64,000 nt of DNA from Streptosporangium carneum. Its GTDB lineage: Bacteria; Actinomycetota; Actinomycetes; Streptosporangiales; Streptosporangiaceae. This document shows, one piece after another, positions 9,087 to 17,910 of the stretch. The notes under the pieces are model-generated. The model had not been told where the DNA came from and ran no database searches. It was given only the letters and a program-made list of their open reading frames with translations. Where the stretch lies: positions 270,860 through 334,859 of the forward strand of contig NZ_BSEV01000009.1 of assembly GCF_027922005.1 (NCBI RefSeq). The letters are read 5' to 3'. The position numbers and the translations under genes are program-made. Each line of letters opens with the position of its first letter. Positions within the stretch are counted from its first letter, which is position 1.

Positions 9087-9341
9087 GTGAAACTGAAGCT
9101 GGATCTGCACCCGATCTTCAACCGCGGCGGCGAGATCGACAGGGCGCTGCGGGACGTCATCGACGAGGCCATCAGGAAGAGGGCCACCGAGGTCGAGATC
9201 ATCCCGGGCAAGGGCTCAGGTCAGCTCAAGAAGAAGGTCCTGCGCTTCCTGGAGCAGAAGGAGATCAAGGCCCTCTACCACCGCATCGACAAGGACTCCA
9301 AGAACCACGGCCGCCTGTTCGTCTACTTCCGGCACAAGTAG
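9087..9341 (+). CDS. Smr-domain protein
   Basis: A protein of about 84 residues that is essentially one Smr (small MutS-related) domain. It shows the N-terminal LDLHP motif and the later IIPGKGSGQLKKKVLRFL, matching the family's H-G-x-G region. Smr domains bind or nick nucleic acids, for example in ribosome rescue and branched DNA handling. The GTG at 9087 (KLKLDLHP) fits the domain start; an earlier in-frame GTG at 9057 has no good ribosome site. Function in the cell is not established for these short stand-alone forms. Confidence 0.8.
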   Translation: MKLKLDLHPIFNRGGEIDRALRDVIDEAIRKRATEVEIIPGKGSGQLKKKVLRFLEQKEIKALYHRIDKDSKNHGRLFVYFRHK

Positions 9342-9429
9342 GCCCGCGACGCGACCGCTCCTCCAGGCTCCGCCGAGGGCGCACGGCCCGTCCGTGGGAA
9401 GGGTGCCCGCCGTTCTCCGGATCTCGCTC

Positions 9430-9464
9430 TGTTCCGTCGGTCTCTGACCGACGGTGACGGAACA
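9430..9464. terminator. Hairpin downstream of the Smr gene
   Basis: TGTTCCGTC (9430-9438) pairs with GACGGAACA (9456-9464). The inner CCGTCGGTC/GACCGACGG offers an alternative 9-bp stem with a 3-base loop. It lies between the Smr gene and the oppositely transcribed tRNA and can terminate both. Confidence 0.6.
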
Positions 9465-9522
9465 CGGGAGGCCGCGAGACTCCACGGCGTGGAGGAATCA
9501 GGCCGACCGTCGTTCTCTACAG

Positions 9523-9596
<74 letters not shown>

Positions 9597-9851
9597 ATCG
9601 TCCTTCGCCCTCTCGGGCTGGACGTCATGATCCTAGCGTAGATCGGAGGGGCGTACGCCTGCCATGGCGCGCGGAGCGGTACGGCCCGTCCCGCCGGGCC
9701 GTGGCCGACCCGAGCCCGCTCCGTGACCGGGTCCATCCGGGGGGTGAGCTTCCTTCTGCCGGGATGCCTCTTCACAGAACCGCCTCCGTTCGTGTAATCA
9801 CAGGAGCTTCCGCTTCTGTAATGGCAGGAGCGGTCCAAACGAAGAGGAAAT

Positions 9852-10343
9852 ATGTTTAGCTCCCCCCACATCCTTCGACTGAACGCGGTGCTCTCCGCGG
9901 GAACGCTGGCTCTGGTCCTGACCGCCTGCGGTTCCGCTCCGACCACCACCCTGGACGCGAGCGGCATGGTCGAGGCGCTCGCCAAGCAAGGCATGCCCGT
10001 CACCCCCACTGTGACGTACGACAAGGCCAGCGACCCGAACAAGCTGCTCGGGCGTCCGAACGGCTACACCTCGAAGGCGTCCTTCGCCGACCAGCGCGTC
10101 GACCCTGCCAAGGTGCCCACCGCCAAGCAGGGAGACGTGAACCTCGGCGGCACCGTCGAGGTGTTCGCCACGGCGGAGGACGCCGAGGCGAGGGCCGCCT
10201 CCGTCAAGGAGGCCGCGAAGAGCGGCCCGACCGCAGGTGAGTACAGCTATGTGAAGGGCCCGGTCGTGGTGCGCGTGTCGAAGGAACTGATGCCAATGGA
10301 CGCCCAACAGTACGAGGGGGCGCTCGGCAAGATCGTGGAATGA
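9852..10343 (+). CDS. Putative lipoprotein of unknown function
   Basis: A 163-residue protein with a lipoprotein signal (LSAGTLALVLTACGS; lipobox cysteine near residue 26). The mature part of about 138 residues has alternating helix and strand character and includes VEVFATAEDAEARAASVKEAA, a pattern seen in small actinobacterial lipoproteins of unknown role. No enzymatic motif is visible. It stands alone between the tRNA and the DHA kinase operon, followed by a hairpin. Confidence 0.75.
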   Translation: MFSSPHILRLNAVLSAGTLALVLTACGSAPTTTLDASGMVEALAKQGMPVTPTVTYDKASDPNKLLGRPNGYTSKASFADQRVDPAKVPTAKQGDVNLGGTVEVFATAEDAEARAASVKEAAKSGPTAGEYSYVKGPVVVRVSKELMPMDAQQYEGALGKIVE

Positions 10344-10357
10344 CGTAACCCGTCCGA

Positions 10358-10391
10358 CGGGGTCCCCGCTCTCACCGGCGGGGGCCCTTCG
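10358..10391. terminator. Hairpin downstream of the lipoprotein gene
   Basis: A GC-rich inverted repeat (GGGTCCCCGC pairing with GCGGGGGCCC, one imperfect pair) follows the stop codon. Placement suits a terminator for the lipoprotein gene and perhaps for the convergent dha operon. Confidence 0.55.
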
Positions 10392-10456
10392 GGTTCTCGG
10401 GGACCTTCCCGCTCCTGTCCAGGCCCGTGTGAACGCCGGAACGGGCCCGCGGTAGG

Positions 10457-10828
10457 TCAGAACTTGCGGAACCTCCTCGCATCCTCGGCCGCGGCGAGCA
10501 CGGCCCGCAGCGGCGCCCCCGCGCTCGCCGAGATCACTGCCGCGATCGTGCCCTCGACGAACGGCACGTCGGCGACCACCACCCCCGGAGCCTCGAAGAG
10601 CCGGGCGGTCAGCACCGAGCCGCCGAGGTCGGGAATCAGGATCACCCCGTCCCCCTGGTCCACCCGCTCGATCATCGCCGCCACCAGTTCGGGGCTGCTG
10701 CCCAGACCGCCGTCCTCGGTGCCCCCCGCCGCGCCCAGGGGGACGTCGACGGCGCAGATCCGCGCGGCCAGCGCCGCGACCTCGGCCGCGAGCGGCCCGC
10801 TGTGGGAGATGAGAACGATGCCCACCAT
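10457..10828 (-). CDS. dhaM: DhaM, phosphoryl-donor subunit of dihydroxyacetone kinase
   Basis: A 123-residue EIIA-man-like protein. It opens with MVGIVLISHSGPLAAEV, whose His is the phosphorylation site, and has GVILIPDLGGSVLTA further in. It carries phosphate from the PTS (HPr) to the ADP tightly bound to DhaL. It is the single-domain form usual in actinobacteria, lacking the HPr and EI domains of the E. coli protein. I chose the ATG at 10828 because the His motif must be N-terminal; it lies 7 bases after the dhaL stop. Confidence 0.88.
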   Translation of the reverse strand: MVGIVLISHSGPLAAEVAALAARICAVDVPLGAAGGTEDGGLGSSPELVAAMIERVDQGDGVILIPDLGGSVLTARLFEAPGVVVADVPFVEGTIAAVISASAGAPLRAVLAAAEDARRFRKF

Positions 10829-10835
10829 CGGCGGC

Positions 10836-11483
10836 CTACCCTCCCCGGGATTCGTCGGACGCCGCCTCGGCCGCGCACAGGGCGGCGAACACGAGCGCGG
10901 CCGAGGCGGCGCCAGGATCCTCGTGGCCCACGCTGCGAGGGCCGAGATAGCTCGCCCGGCCCTTTCCCGCCCGCATCGGAATCGTGGCCTCCGCTCCGGC
11001 GAGGGCCGCGGACGCCGCCGCGCCGAGCGCCTCCCGCTGCCCGCTCCCGTCCCGTACGGCCTCCGCCAGCGCCCTGACCGCGGGAGCGATCGCGTCCACC
11101 ATCGTCTTGTCCCCCTCCGCCGCACCCCCCAGCCGCCGGACGCCCGCCAGCCCGGCCTCCAGCGCCCTGGCCAGGTCGGCCGTGGACACCGTCCGGGCGT
11201 CGCCGAGAGCCTTGCCCGCCTCTCGGAACGCCGTGCCGTACAGGGGGCCCGAGGCCCCGCCGACCCTGCGGATCAGCGTGTTTCCCACCAGGCCGAGCAG
11301 TGCTCCCGGGGTGTCGGGGGAGTCGTCGGCCAGCGCCCTGACGACGGCGTCGAAGCCCCGCTCGAGGTTGGCCCCGTGGTCGGCGTCCCCGATCGCGGCA
11401 TCCAGCCGGGTGAGCCGGTCCTTGTCGGCGCGCACCGCTGCGGCGATCTCGCCGATCCAGCGCGCGAAGACGGCGGTGTCCAT
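10836..11483 (-). CDS. dhaL: DhaL, ADP-binding subunit of dihydroxyacetone kinase
   Basis: A 215-residue all-helical subunit that holds ADP/ATP-Mg and phosphorylates DHA bound on DhaK. The diagnostic Asp-rich metal site is visible in LDAAIGDADHGANLERGF near residue 35. DKTMVDAIAPA near residue 120 is also typical. It begins one base after the dhaK stop codon, so the two are translationally linked. Confidence 0.93.
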   Translation of the reverse strand: MDTAVFARWIGEIAAAVRADKDRLTRLDAAIGDADHGANLERGFDAVVRALADDSPDTPGALLGLVGNTLIRRVGGASGPLYGTAFREAGKALGDARTVSTADLARALEAGLAGVRRLGGAAEGDKTMVDAIAPAVRALAEAVRDGSGQREALGAAASAALAGAEATIPMRAGKGRASYLGPRSVGHEDPGAASAALVFAALCAAEAASDESRGG

Positions 11484-11484
11484 C

Positions 11485-12480
11485 TCAGCGGCCCCAGCGC
11501 AGGGCGGGGGTCTCGACCGGGGCGTCCCAGAGCCGGGTGAGCTCCTCGTTCAGCAGGCAGACCGTGACGGAGAAGCCTCGCATGTCGAGGCTGGTGACGT
11601 AGTCGCCGACCAGGCTCCGGGCCGCCCTGGCGCCCTTGCCCGACAGGTACTCCGCGACCTCGGCGAAGGCGACGTAGAGCTCGATGAGCGGTGTCGCGCC
11701 CATGCCGTTCAGCATGACCAGGACGTCGCCGGAGATCGGCATGTCCTCGTCGAGGGCGTCCATCGCGACGGCGACCAGCTCACGGGCCTGCCGCATGGTC
11801 GAGCGGGTCCGCCCCGGTTCGCCGTGGATGCCGATGCCCAGTTCGATCTCGGTCTCACCCAGCTCGAAGGTCGGCCTGCCCGAGGCGGGGGTGGTGCAGG
11901 CGCTCAGCGCGACGCCGAAGGACCGGCTCCGCGCGTTGACCTCCTCGGCCACCCGCACGACCTCCGGCAGCGGCGCGCCGCCCTCGGCCGCCGCTCCGGC
12001 GATCTTCTCGACGAAGACGGTCGCCCCTGTGCCCCTGCGGCCCGCCGTGTGCAGGGAGTCGCGCACGGCCACGTCGTCGTCGACGAGCACACGGGCCACC
12101 TCGACGCCCTCGTCGGCGCAGAGCTCGGCCGCCAGCTCGAAGTTCAGGACGTCGCCGGTGTAGTTCTTCACGACGTACAGCACGCCCGCGCCGCCGTTCA
12201 CCGCCGTGGCCGCCGTGATCATCTGGTCGGGCACCGGGGAGGTGAAGATCTCGCCGGGGCAGGCCGCGTCGAGCATGCCGTACCCGACGAAGCCCGCGTG
12301 CAGCGGCTCGTGGCCGGAGCCTCCGCCGGAGACCAGGCCGACCTTGCCCGCGCGGGGCCCCGAGGCGCGCGAGACGATCCGGTTCTCCTCGTCCACCCGC
12401 AGCAGTCCCGGGTGCGCGGACGCCATCCCGCGCAGCGCGTCCGCGACGACCGAGTCGACGCTGTTGATGAGCTTCTTCAC
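11485..12480 (-). CDS. dhaK: DhaK, dihydroxyacetone-binding kinase subunit
   Basis: A subunit of about 331 residues that binds dihydroxyacetone covalently as a hemiaminal and receives phosphate from DhaL. It shows VGLVSGGGSGHEPLHAGFVG, the substrate-capping His region, and GIHGEPG, containing the covalent His, near residue 205. I place the start at the GTG at 12480, which gives the family N-terminus (KKLINSVDSVV); an upstream ATG would add 14 unconserved residues. First gene of dhaKLM, the entry of glycerol-derived DHA into glycolysis. Confidence 0.92.
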   Translation of the reverse strand: MKKLINSVDSVVADALRGMASAHPGLLRVDEENRIVSRASGPRAGKVGLVSGGGSGHEPLHAGFVGYGMLDAACPGEIFTSPVPDQMITAATAVNGGAGVLYVVKNYTGDVLNFELAAELCADEGVEVARVLVDDDVAVRDSLHTAGRRGTGATVFVEKIAGAAAEGGAPLPEVVRVAEEVNARSRSFGVALSACTTPASGRPTFELGETEIELGIGIHGEPGRTRSTMRQARELVAVAMDALDEDMPISGDVLVMLNGMGATPLIELYVAFAEVAEYLSGKGARAARSLVGDYVTSLDMRGFSVTVCLLNEELTRLWDAPVETPALRWGR

Positions 12481-12635
12481 AGTTGCTACTTTTTCCCGCT
12501 CGCGCGTCGAGGCAAGCGCCACCGCGTGGAACCTCTTGTTCCCATCGGTCGTTCGCGCCCCGCCCGGCGGGGATGACGGAGGACACCGGCCTGTAGGAGG
12601 ATCTGACCAGGTCTTCTTGTGATGCTGGAGGTGTC

Positions 12636-13409
12636 ATGTCGGTGCTGCGGAACCTGGTCGACAGCGTGCGGAACGGCGGGATCGAGGTGGTCGACCTCAC
12701 CGCGCCGCTGTCGTCGCGGACGCCGGTCCTGCGGCTGCCCGAGCCCTTCGGCAACACCGTCCCGTTCACGCTCAGGGAGATCAGCCGCTACGACGACCGG
12801 GGCCCCGCGTGGTACTGGAACGACATCTCGACCGGCGAGCACACCGGGACGCACTTCGACGCGCCCGTCCACTGGGTCACCGGCAGGGACGGCGAGGACG
12901 TCTCGCAGGTGCCGCTCGACCGGCTGATCGCCCCCGCCGCGGTGCTCGACCTCGCCGCGCAGGCCGCGCGGAACCCGGACTTCCTGCTGGAGATCGACCA
13001 CGTCAAGGCCTGGCAGGAGGCGAACGGGCCGTTGCCCGAGGGCGGCTGGCTGCTCTACCGCACCGGCTGGGACGCTCGCTCCCACGATCAGGAGAGCTTC
13101 CTCAACGCCGACGAGACCGGTCCGCACACGCCGGGCGTCTCGGCCGAGTGCGCCAGGTGGCTGGCGGAGGAGACGCCGATCGCGGGGATCGGCGTCGAGA
13201 CGGTCGGCACGGACGCGGGCGCCGCGCACGGCTTCGACCCCGCCTTCCCGTGTCACTCGTTCCTGCTCGGCGCGGGCAAGTACGGCCTGACGCAGCTGCG
13301 CAACCTCGACAGGCTCCCGGTCACCGGCGCAGTGATCGTCGCTCCGCCGCTTCCCATCGTCGGCGGCTCCGGCAGCCCGGTGCGCGTCCTGGCACTGGTC
13401 GAGCGGTGA
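12636..13409 (+). CDS. Cyclase-family metal hydrolase (kynurenine formamidase-like)
   Basis: A 257-residue member of the cyclase/KynB family, metal-dependent amidohydrolases. The signature HTGTHFDAPVHW lies near residue 70 with its three metal-binding His/Asp, and GVETVGTDAG near 188. The substrate may be N-formylkynurenine or another cyclic amide or lactone. The stop overlaps the next gene's start (GTGA), so the two form a coupled operon with a thiamine-diphosphate enzyme, which suggests a short catabolic route rather than tryptophan degradation. The pathway is inferred only. Confidence 0.85.
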   Translation: MSVLRNLVDSVRNGGIEVVDLTAPLSSRTPVLRLPEPFGNTVPFTLREISRYDDRGPAWYWNDISTGEHTGTHFDAPVHWVTGRDGEDVSQVPLDRLIAPAAVLDLAAQAARNPDFLLEIDHVKAWQEANGPLPEGGWLLYRTGWDARSHDQESFLNADETGPHTPGVSAECARWLAEETPIAGIGVETVGTDAGAAHGFDPAFPCHSFLLGAGKYGLTQLRNLDRLPVTGAVIVAPPLPIVGGSGSPVRVLALVER

Positions 13410-15109
13410 ACGTCGCCCGGGCCGTCGGCGCCGTCCTCGCCTCGCTCGGCGTCGACGCCGCCTTCGGGGTGGTCGGCAGCGGCAACTTCCACGTGACCAA
13501 CGCGCTGATCGAGCACGGCGTGCGGTTCGTCGCCGCGCGTCACGAGGGCGGCGCGGCGACCATGGCCGACGCGTACGCGCGCACGAGCGGGCGGGTCGCC
13601 GTGCTCACCGTCCATCAGGGGCCCGGTCTCACCAACGCGATGACGGGCGTCACCGAGGCGGCCAAGAGCCGCACGCCGCTCATCGTGCTGGCCGGGGAGG
13701 CGACCGCGCCGCACTCCAACTTCTTCGTCGACCAGGCGGCCCTGGCCACCGCGGTCGGCGCGGTCCCGATGCGCGTCACCTCGGCGGAGACCGCCGTCGC
13801 GCAGGCGGCGGAGGCGTTCCGCGTGGCCCGTGACGAGCGGTGCACGGTCCTGCTCAACCTCCCCCTCGAGGTGCAGGGACAGGCCGTTCCCGCCTGGCGT
13901 GGGCCGCACGTCGAGGGAGGCGGTCCCTCGGAGGACTCGCGGTCCGCGAACTCTCCAGGGGCGGGGCGGGAGCCGCGCACCTGTCCGAGAGGCGGGGAGC
14001 CGAGGGCGGAGGACGCCGCCAGGCTGGCGGAGGTCCTGGCGGCGGCGCGCCGCCCGGTGTTCGTGGCGGGCCGGGGAGCGCGCGCGGCCAGGCGGGAGCT
14101 GGAGAGGCTCGCCGGGCTGACCGGAGCGCTGCTGGCCACCTCGGCGGTCGCCAAGGGGCTCTTCAGGGGCAGTCCCTGGGACCTGGACGTGAGCGGAGGC
14201 TTCGCCTCCCCTCTCACGGCCGGGCTCATCCGCGACGCCGACGTGATCGTCGGCTGGGGCTGCGCGCTCAACATGTGGACCATGCGTCACGGCACGCTCG
14301 TCGGCCAGGACGCCAGGGTCGTCCAGGTCGACCTGGATCCCGGCGCCCTCGGTCTCCACCGCCCGGTTCACCTCGGAGTGACCGGGGACGTCGTCCTCAC
14401 CGCGCGAGCCGTCGCCGGGCTGCTCGCCGAGGCCGCGCCCGACGACCGCGCCGGATACCGTTCCGAGGAGCTGGCTGCGCGCATCGCCGGGGAGAACCGC
14501 TGGCGGGACGTGCCCTACGCCGACGAGGGCGGGGACGGCCGCATCGACCCCCGTACCCTGACGATCGCGCTGGACGGCCTGCTTCCCGCGGAGCGGGTCG
14601 TCTCCACCGACTCGGGGAACTTCATGGGCTACCCGGCGATGTTCCTCGACGTTCCCGACGAACGCGGCTTCTGCTTCACCCAGGCCTTCCAGTCGGTCGG
14701 CCTCGGCCTGGCCACCGCGATCGGCGCCGCGCTGGCGCAGCCGCACCGGCTCCCCGTCGCCGCGCTCGGCGACGGGGGCGCGCTGATGGGCGTCGCCGAG
14801 CTGGAGACCGTCGTACGGCTGGGCCTGCCCATGCTGATCGTGGTCTACGACGACGAGGGCTACGGGGCGGAGGTGCACCATTTCGGTCCCGACGGGCACC
14901 CGCTGGGCACGGTGACCTTCCCGCCCGTCGACTTCGCCGAGATCGCCAGGGGGTTCGGGTGCGAGGCGGTGACCGTGCGCGACAGGGAGGACCTGGCCGC
15001 GGTGGCCGGTTGGCTCGCCGGGGCGAGGGAGAGGCCGATGCTGGTCCACGCCAGGGTCAGCGGCGCGCGGGCCTCGTGGTGGCTGGAGGAGGCCTTCCGC
15101 GGGCACTGA
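13406..15109 (+). CDS. Thiamine-diphosphate enzyme, acetolactate synthase-like
   Basis: A 567-residue enzyme with the three-domain ThDP layout: PYR domain with the catalytic Glu in ARHEGGAATMADAYA (about 49), a central Rossmann-like domain (about 200-330) and a PP domain with GDGGALMGVAE (about 455). The Mg/ThDP motif normally reads GDG...NN; here the last pair is DD (VVYDDEGYGAEVHHF). A low-complexity Gly/Pro/Arg linker sits between the first two domains. Starts at a GTG overlapping the cyclase stop by 4 bases. Likely decarboxylates or carboligates a 2-oxo acid; substrate unknown. Confidence 0.85.
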   Translation: MNVARAVGAVLASLGVDAAFGVVGSGNFHVTNALIEHGVRFVAARHEGGAATMADAYARTSGRVAVLTVHQGPGLTNAMTGVTEAAKSRTPLIVLAGEATAPHSNFFVDQAALATAVGAVPMRVTSAETAVAQAAEAFRVARDERCTVLLNLPLEVQGQAVPAWRGPHVEGGGPSEDSRSANSPGAGREPRTCPRGGEPRAEDAARLAEVLAAARRPVFVAGRGARAARRELERLAGLTGALLATSAVAKGLFRGSPWDLDVSGGFASPLTAGLIRDADVIVGWGCALNMWTMRHGTLVGQDARVVQVDLDPGALGLHRPVHLGVTGDVVLTARAVAGLLAEAAPDDRAGYRSEELAARIAGENRWRDVPYADEGGDGRIDPRTLTIALDGLLPAERVVSTDSGNFMGYPAMFLDVPDERGFCFTQAFQSVGLGLATAIGAALAQPHRLPVAALGDGGALMGVAELETVVRLGLPMLIVVYDDEGYGAEVHHFGPDGHPLGTVTFPPVDFAEIARGFGCEAVTVRDREDLAAVAGWLAGARERPMLVHARVSGARASWWLEEAFRGH

Positions 15110-15215
15110 CGTCCACGGGCCACGGGGACGGGCGGAGCGGCCGCGAGGGAGGTCAGGGCGGGGAGGACGCCCACCGGGCTGAGAGAGACCGGGAGGCTGA
15201 GGTACGGTTCAGCCT

Positions 15216-15968
15216 ATGGCTGAGATCGTGTACCCCCCGGTGATCGGGGCGGCGAAGACCCTGTTCCGCGCGCTGGACCTCAAGATCCGTGTTGAGGGCG
15301 CAGAGCGCATCCCGCGGACCGGCGGAGCGGTGCTCGCCAGCAACCACATCAGCTATCTGGACTTCATCTTCGCCGGTCTGGCCGCCCTGCCCGCCAAGCG
15401 CCTGGTGCGCTTCATGGCCAAGAAGGAGGTCTTCGACCACCGGATCTCAGGGCCGCTGATGCGCGGCATGCACCACATCCCGGTCGACCGCGCGGCGGGC
15501 GCCGCGGCGTTCGGCGCGTCGCTGAAGGCGCTCAAGGCCGGTGAGGTCGTGGGCGTGTTCGCCGAGGCCACGATCAGCCAGTCCTTCACGGTCAAGGAGA
15601 TCAAGAACGGCGCGGTCAGGATGGCCGTCGCCGCCAAGGTGCCGTTGATCCCGGTCGCCCTGTGGGGCACCCAGCGGCTGTGGACCAAGGGCCGCCCCAA
15701 GAGGCTCTTCCAGCGGCACGTGCCGATCACGATCCTGGTCGGCGAGCCGCTGAACCCCAAGCGCGGCGACGACTACGACGCGGTGACCGCCGAGCTGCGC
15801 GAGCGCATGGCCGAGCTGCTCGACCGGGCCCAGCGGACCTATCCGGAGATCCCGCCGGGCGCGTGGTGGCAGCCCCGTCATCTCGGCGGCACCGCGCCGA
15901 CTCCGGAGGAGGCCGCCAAGCTGGACGCCGCGGAGGCGGAGGCCAAGGCGGCGCGCCACAAGTCGTGA
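15216..15968 (+). CDS. 1-acyl-sn-glycerol-3-phosphate acyltransferase (PlsC family)
   Basis: A 250-residue acyltransferase of phospholipid synthesis. The HX4D catalytic motif is NHISYLD near residue 46, followed by the substrate-binding VFAEATISQSF near 112 and a basic, Pro-containing block (VPLIPVALWGTQRLW). Membrane-associated. The C-terminus is an Ala/Glu/Lys-rich tail. Separate transcription unit by spacing. Confidence 0.92.
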   Translation: MAEIVYPPVIGAAKTLFRALDLKIRVEGAERIPRTGGAVLASNHISYLDFIFAGLAALPAKRLVRFMAKKEVFDHRISGPLMRGMHHIPVDRAAGAAAFGASLKALKAGEVVGVFAEATISQSFTVKEIKNGAVRMAVAAKVPLIPVALWGTQRLWTKGRPKRLFQRHVPITILVGEPLNPKRGDDYDAVTAELRERMAELLDRAQRTYPEIPPGAWWQPRHLGGTAPTPEEAAKLDAAEAEAKAARHKS

Positions 15969-16006
15969 GCAGGTGAGCCGCAAGTGACCTGCTCCACGCT
16001 GTCCGT

Positions 16007-16555
16007 ATGAGCGACGCACTCGACGGCCTCGTCAGCGCCTTCCAGCCCGGGCCGACCCCGGGCCCCGGACGCACGCCGGGGAAGATCGGCATGACCATCC
16101 TGCTGGTCCTCTGGGTGGGGCTGGGCCTGCTGCCCTTCTACGTCTCGATCAGGGACATCGAACTGGCGACGGGGAAGATCGGCAGGCCGGGCACCCTGAC
16201 GGTCGTCTCGTGCGAGTCGCTGGGCGAGGGCCGCTACGACTGCAAGGGCAGGTTCGTGGCCGACAACGGCGAGGCGAGGACGGTCGCCGTCTCGCCGGAC
16301 TCGACGGTCGGGGACGTCAAGCGCGCCCAGCTCGCCCCCCAGGGCGAACGCGCCGTCGCGACCGGCGCCGTCGGCCTTCTCGCGGCGCTCACCATGCCCT
16401 TCCTCGGCGTGGGGGTCCTGGGCTTCGTGCCGTACGTGTTCCTCTACGTCCTCCGGGTACGGCGGGGCCGCCGTTTCACGGTGATCCTCGGATCCCTGCT
16501 CACGGCCGTCTCGCTCGTGGGCGTCGTCACCGGCATGGTCGCCGCCTACTCCTGA
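16007..16555 (+). CDS. Predicted membrane protein of unknown function
   Basis: A 182-residue protein with a Pro/Gly-rich cytoplasmic start, one membrane segment at about 29-46 (GMTILLVLWVGLGLLPFYV), an extracytoplasmic domain of about 75 residues with two Cys (VSCESLGEGRYDCKG), and two further membrane segments near the C-terminus. The small extracytoplasmic domain resembles secreted SH3-like modules in shape only. I do not recognise the family. It is 38 bases after plsC on the same strand and could be co-transcribed. Confidence 0.7.
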   Translation: MSDALDGLVSAFQPGPTPGPGRTPGKIGMTILLVLWVGLGLLPFYVSIRDIELATGKIGRPGTLTVVSCESLGEGRYDCKGRFVADNGEARTVAVSPDSTVGDVKRAQLAPQGERAVATGAVGLLAALTMPFLGVGVLGFVPYVFLYVLRVRRGRRFTVILGSLLTAVSLVGVVTGMVAAYS

Positions 16556-16719
16556 CGAGCCGTCCCCTCCGCCCCTCGCCGGAAGGCGACAGCGGGCCCG
16601 CCCTGCTTCTGGGCACGCGGACCGTCTGGCCGACACACGGAGTTCGTCACGCCCAGGGATCGGCGGCGGCCACCGTTCCTCGTGGTGACGCCATGCCCCC
16701 CGGAGGGGCGGGGCTCCGC

Positions 16720-16748
16720 TTGCGGAGTGATTTACTCCGAATTACATT
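16720..16748 (+). promoter_or_regulatory. Predicted promoter of the quinone oxidoreductase gene
   Basis: TTGCGG (16720-16725) and TACATT (16743-16748), separated by 17 bases, form a plausible sigma-70-type promoter. It overlaps the left of two palindromic operators, so repressor binding would occlude it. Confidence 0.5.
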
Positions 16749-16768
16749 ATTCGGAGTAAATCACTCCG
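16723..16768. promoter_or_regulatory. Double palindromic operator
   Basis: Two 17-bp palindromes, CGGAGTGATTTACTCCG (16723-16739) and its exact reverse complement CGGAGTAAATCACTCCG (16752-16768), have centres 29 bp apart. Together they form one larger 20-bp perfect inverted repeat with a 6-base spacer. This is the signature of two dimers of a TetR-like repressor. No regulator gene is adjacent; the cognate one must lie elsewhere. Confidence 0.75.
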
Positions 16769-16781
16769 AAAGAGGTGTCGC

Positions 16782-17807
16782 ATGCGGGCTGTGCTGGTGC
16801 GGGAGTTCGGTCCGCCTGAGGTGCTGGTCGCCGAGGAGGTGCCCGCTCCCGTCGCGGGCCCGGGGCAGGCGCTGGTCGACGTGGCCGTGGCGAGCATCAC
16901 GTTCGTGGAGACCCAGATCAGGGCGGGGAAGGGGCCCACTCCCGCCCACCGGCCCGAACTGCCGATGATCCCGGGCAACGGGGTCGGCGGAGCGGTGGTC
17001 GGCGTGGGCCCCGACGTGGACCGGGCGCTGATCGGTTCGCGGGTGGTGAGCACGACCGGAGGCAGCGGCGGCTACGCCGAGACGGCGGCGGTGGACGCCG
17101 CCGACCTGATCCCGATTCCCGAAGGCGTGCGAACGACCGACGCGGTGGCGTTGCTGGCGGACGGGCGGACCGCGGTCGGACTGGTCCGCGGGGCGGCCCC
17201 GCTCGCCGGGGAGTGGGTGCTGGTCGAGGCGGCGGGCGGCGGTGTGGGCAGCCTGCTCGTGCAGCTCTCACACGCCGCCGGAGCCCGGGTGGTCGCCGCG
17301 GCGAGCGGGCAGGCCAAGCTGAGCCTGGCCGAGCGGTTCGGCGCCGAGGTCACCGTCGACTACACGCGGCCCGACTGGGCCGACCGGGTGCGCGCGGCCA
17401 CCGGCGGCGCCGGGGTCGACCTGGTGTTCGACGGAGTCGGCGGCCGGATCGGGGCGTCCGCCGTCGCGCTGCTGCGTGACGGGGGCCGTCTCAGCGCCTT
17501 CGGCATGGCGGGCGGCGCGATGACCTCGCTTCCGGAGGGCGAGGCGGAGAGCCGGGGCCTGCGGACCGTGGGGTTCGGCGCGCCCCTCACCCCGGAGCGC
17601 CTCAGGGAGCTCAGCCGTACGGCACTGGCCGAGGCGGCGGCGGGACGGCTGCGTCCGACGGTCGGCCAGACCTTCCCGCTGGAGGCGGCCGCCGACGCCC
17701 ACGCGGCCATCGAGGCCCGCGCCACCCTGGGCAAGACCCTCCTGATCACCCGCTCGGGCCGTACGGCCGGCGCCTCCGCCGACCGGACCGAGACCGTTTC
17801 CCCGTGA
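16782..17807 (+). CDS. Zinc-type alcohol dehydrogenase-like quinone oxidoreductase (MDR)
   Basis: A 341-residue medium-chain reductase. It has the GroES-like N-terminal fold (about 1-120) and a Rossmann domain with AAGGGVGSLLVQLSHAAGARVVAAA near 150. There are no structural-zinc cysteines, so it is the zinc-independent NADPH:quinone reductase type. It sits alone behind a strong double palindrome, suggesting induction by a small electrophile or quinone. Its place just left of the polyketide cluster makes a role in quinone protection possible, but this is inference. Confidence 0.88.
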   Translation: MRAVLVREFGPPEVLVAEEVPAPVAGPGQALVDVAVASITFVETQIRAGKGPTPAHRPELPMIPGNGVGGAVVGVGPDVDRALIGSRVVSTTGGSGGYAETAAVDAADLIPIPEGVRTTDAVALLADGRTAVGLVRGAAPLAGEWVLVEAAGGGVGSLLVQLSHAAGARVVAAASGQAKLSLAERFGAEVTVDYTRPDWADRVRAATGGAGVDLVFDGVGGRIGASAVALLRDGGRLSAFGMAGGAMTSLPEGEAESRGLRTVGFGAPLTPERLRELSRTALAEAAAGRLRPTVGQTFPLEAAADAHAAIEARATLGKTLLITRSGRTAGASADRTETVSP

Positions 17808-17910
17808 CCGTCCCCGAGGACACGACGGGGCGGCCACGCGGTGACGGCGCTCGGCCCGCCGCCTCTCGGAGGCCTCCCGCGTCCCGCTCGGGCCGCCTGA
17901 CGCGGGCGGC

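Noticed and set aside
13253-15106. A 617-codon minus-strand frame opposite the ThDP enzyme.
   Set aside because: Typical GC-skewed mirror frame; the plus strand carries the complete enzyme.
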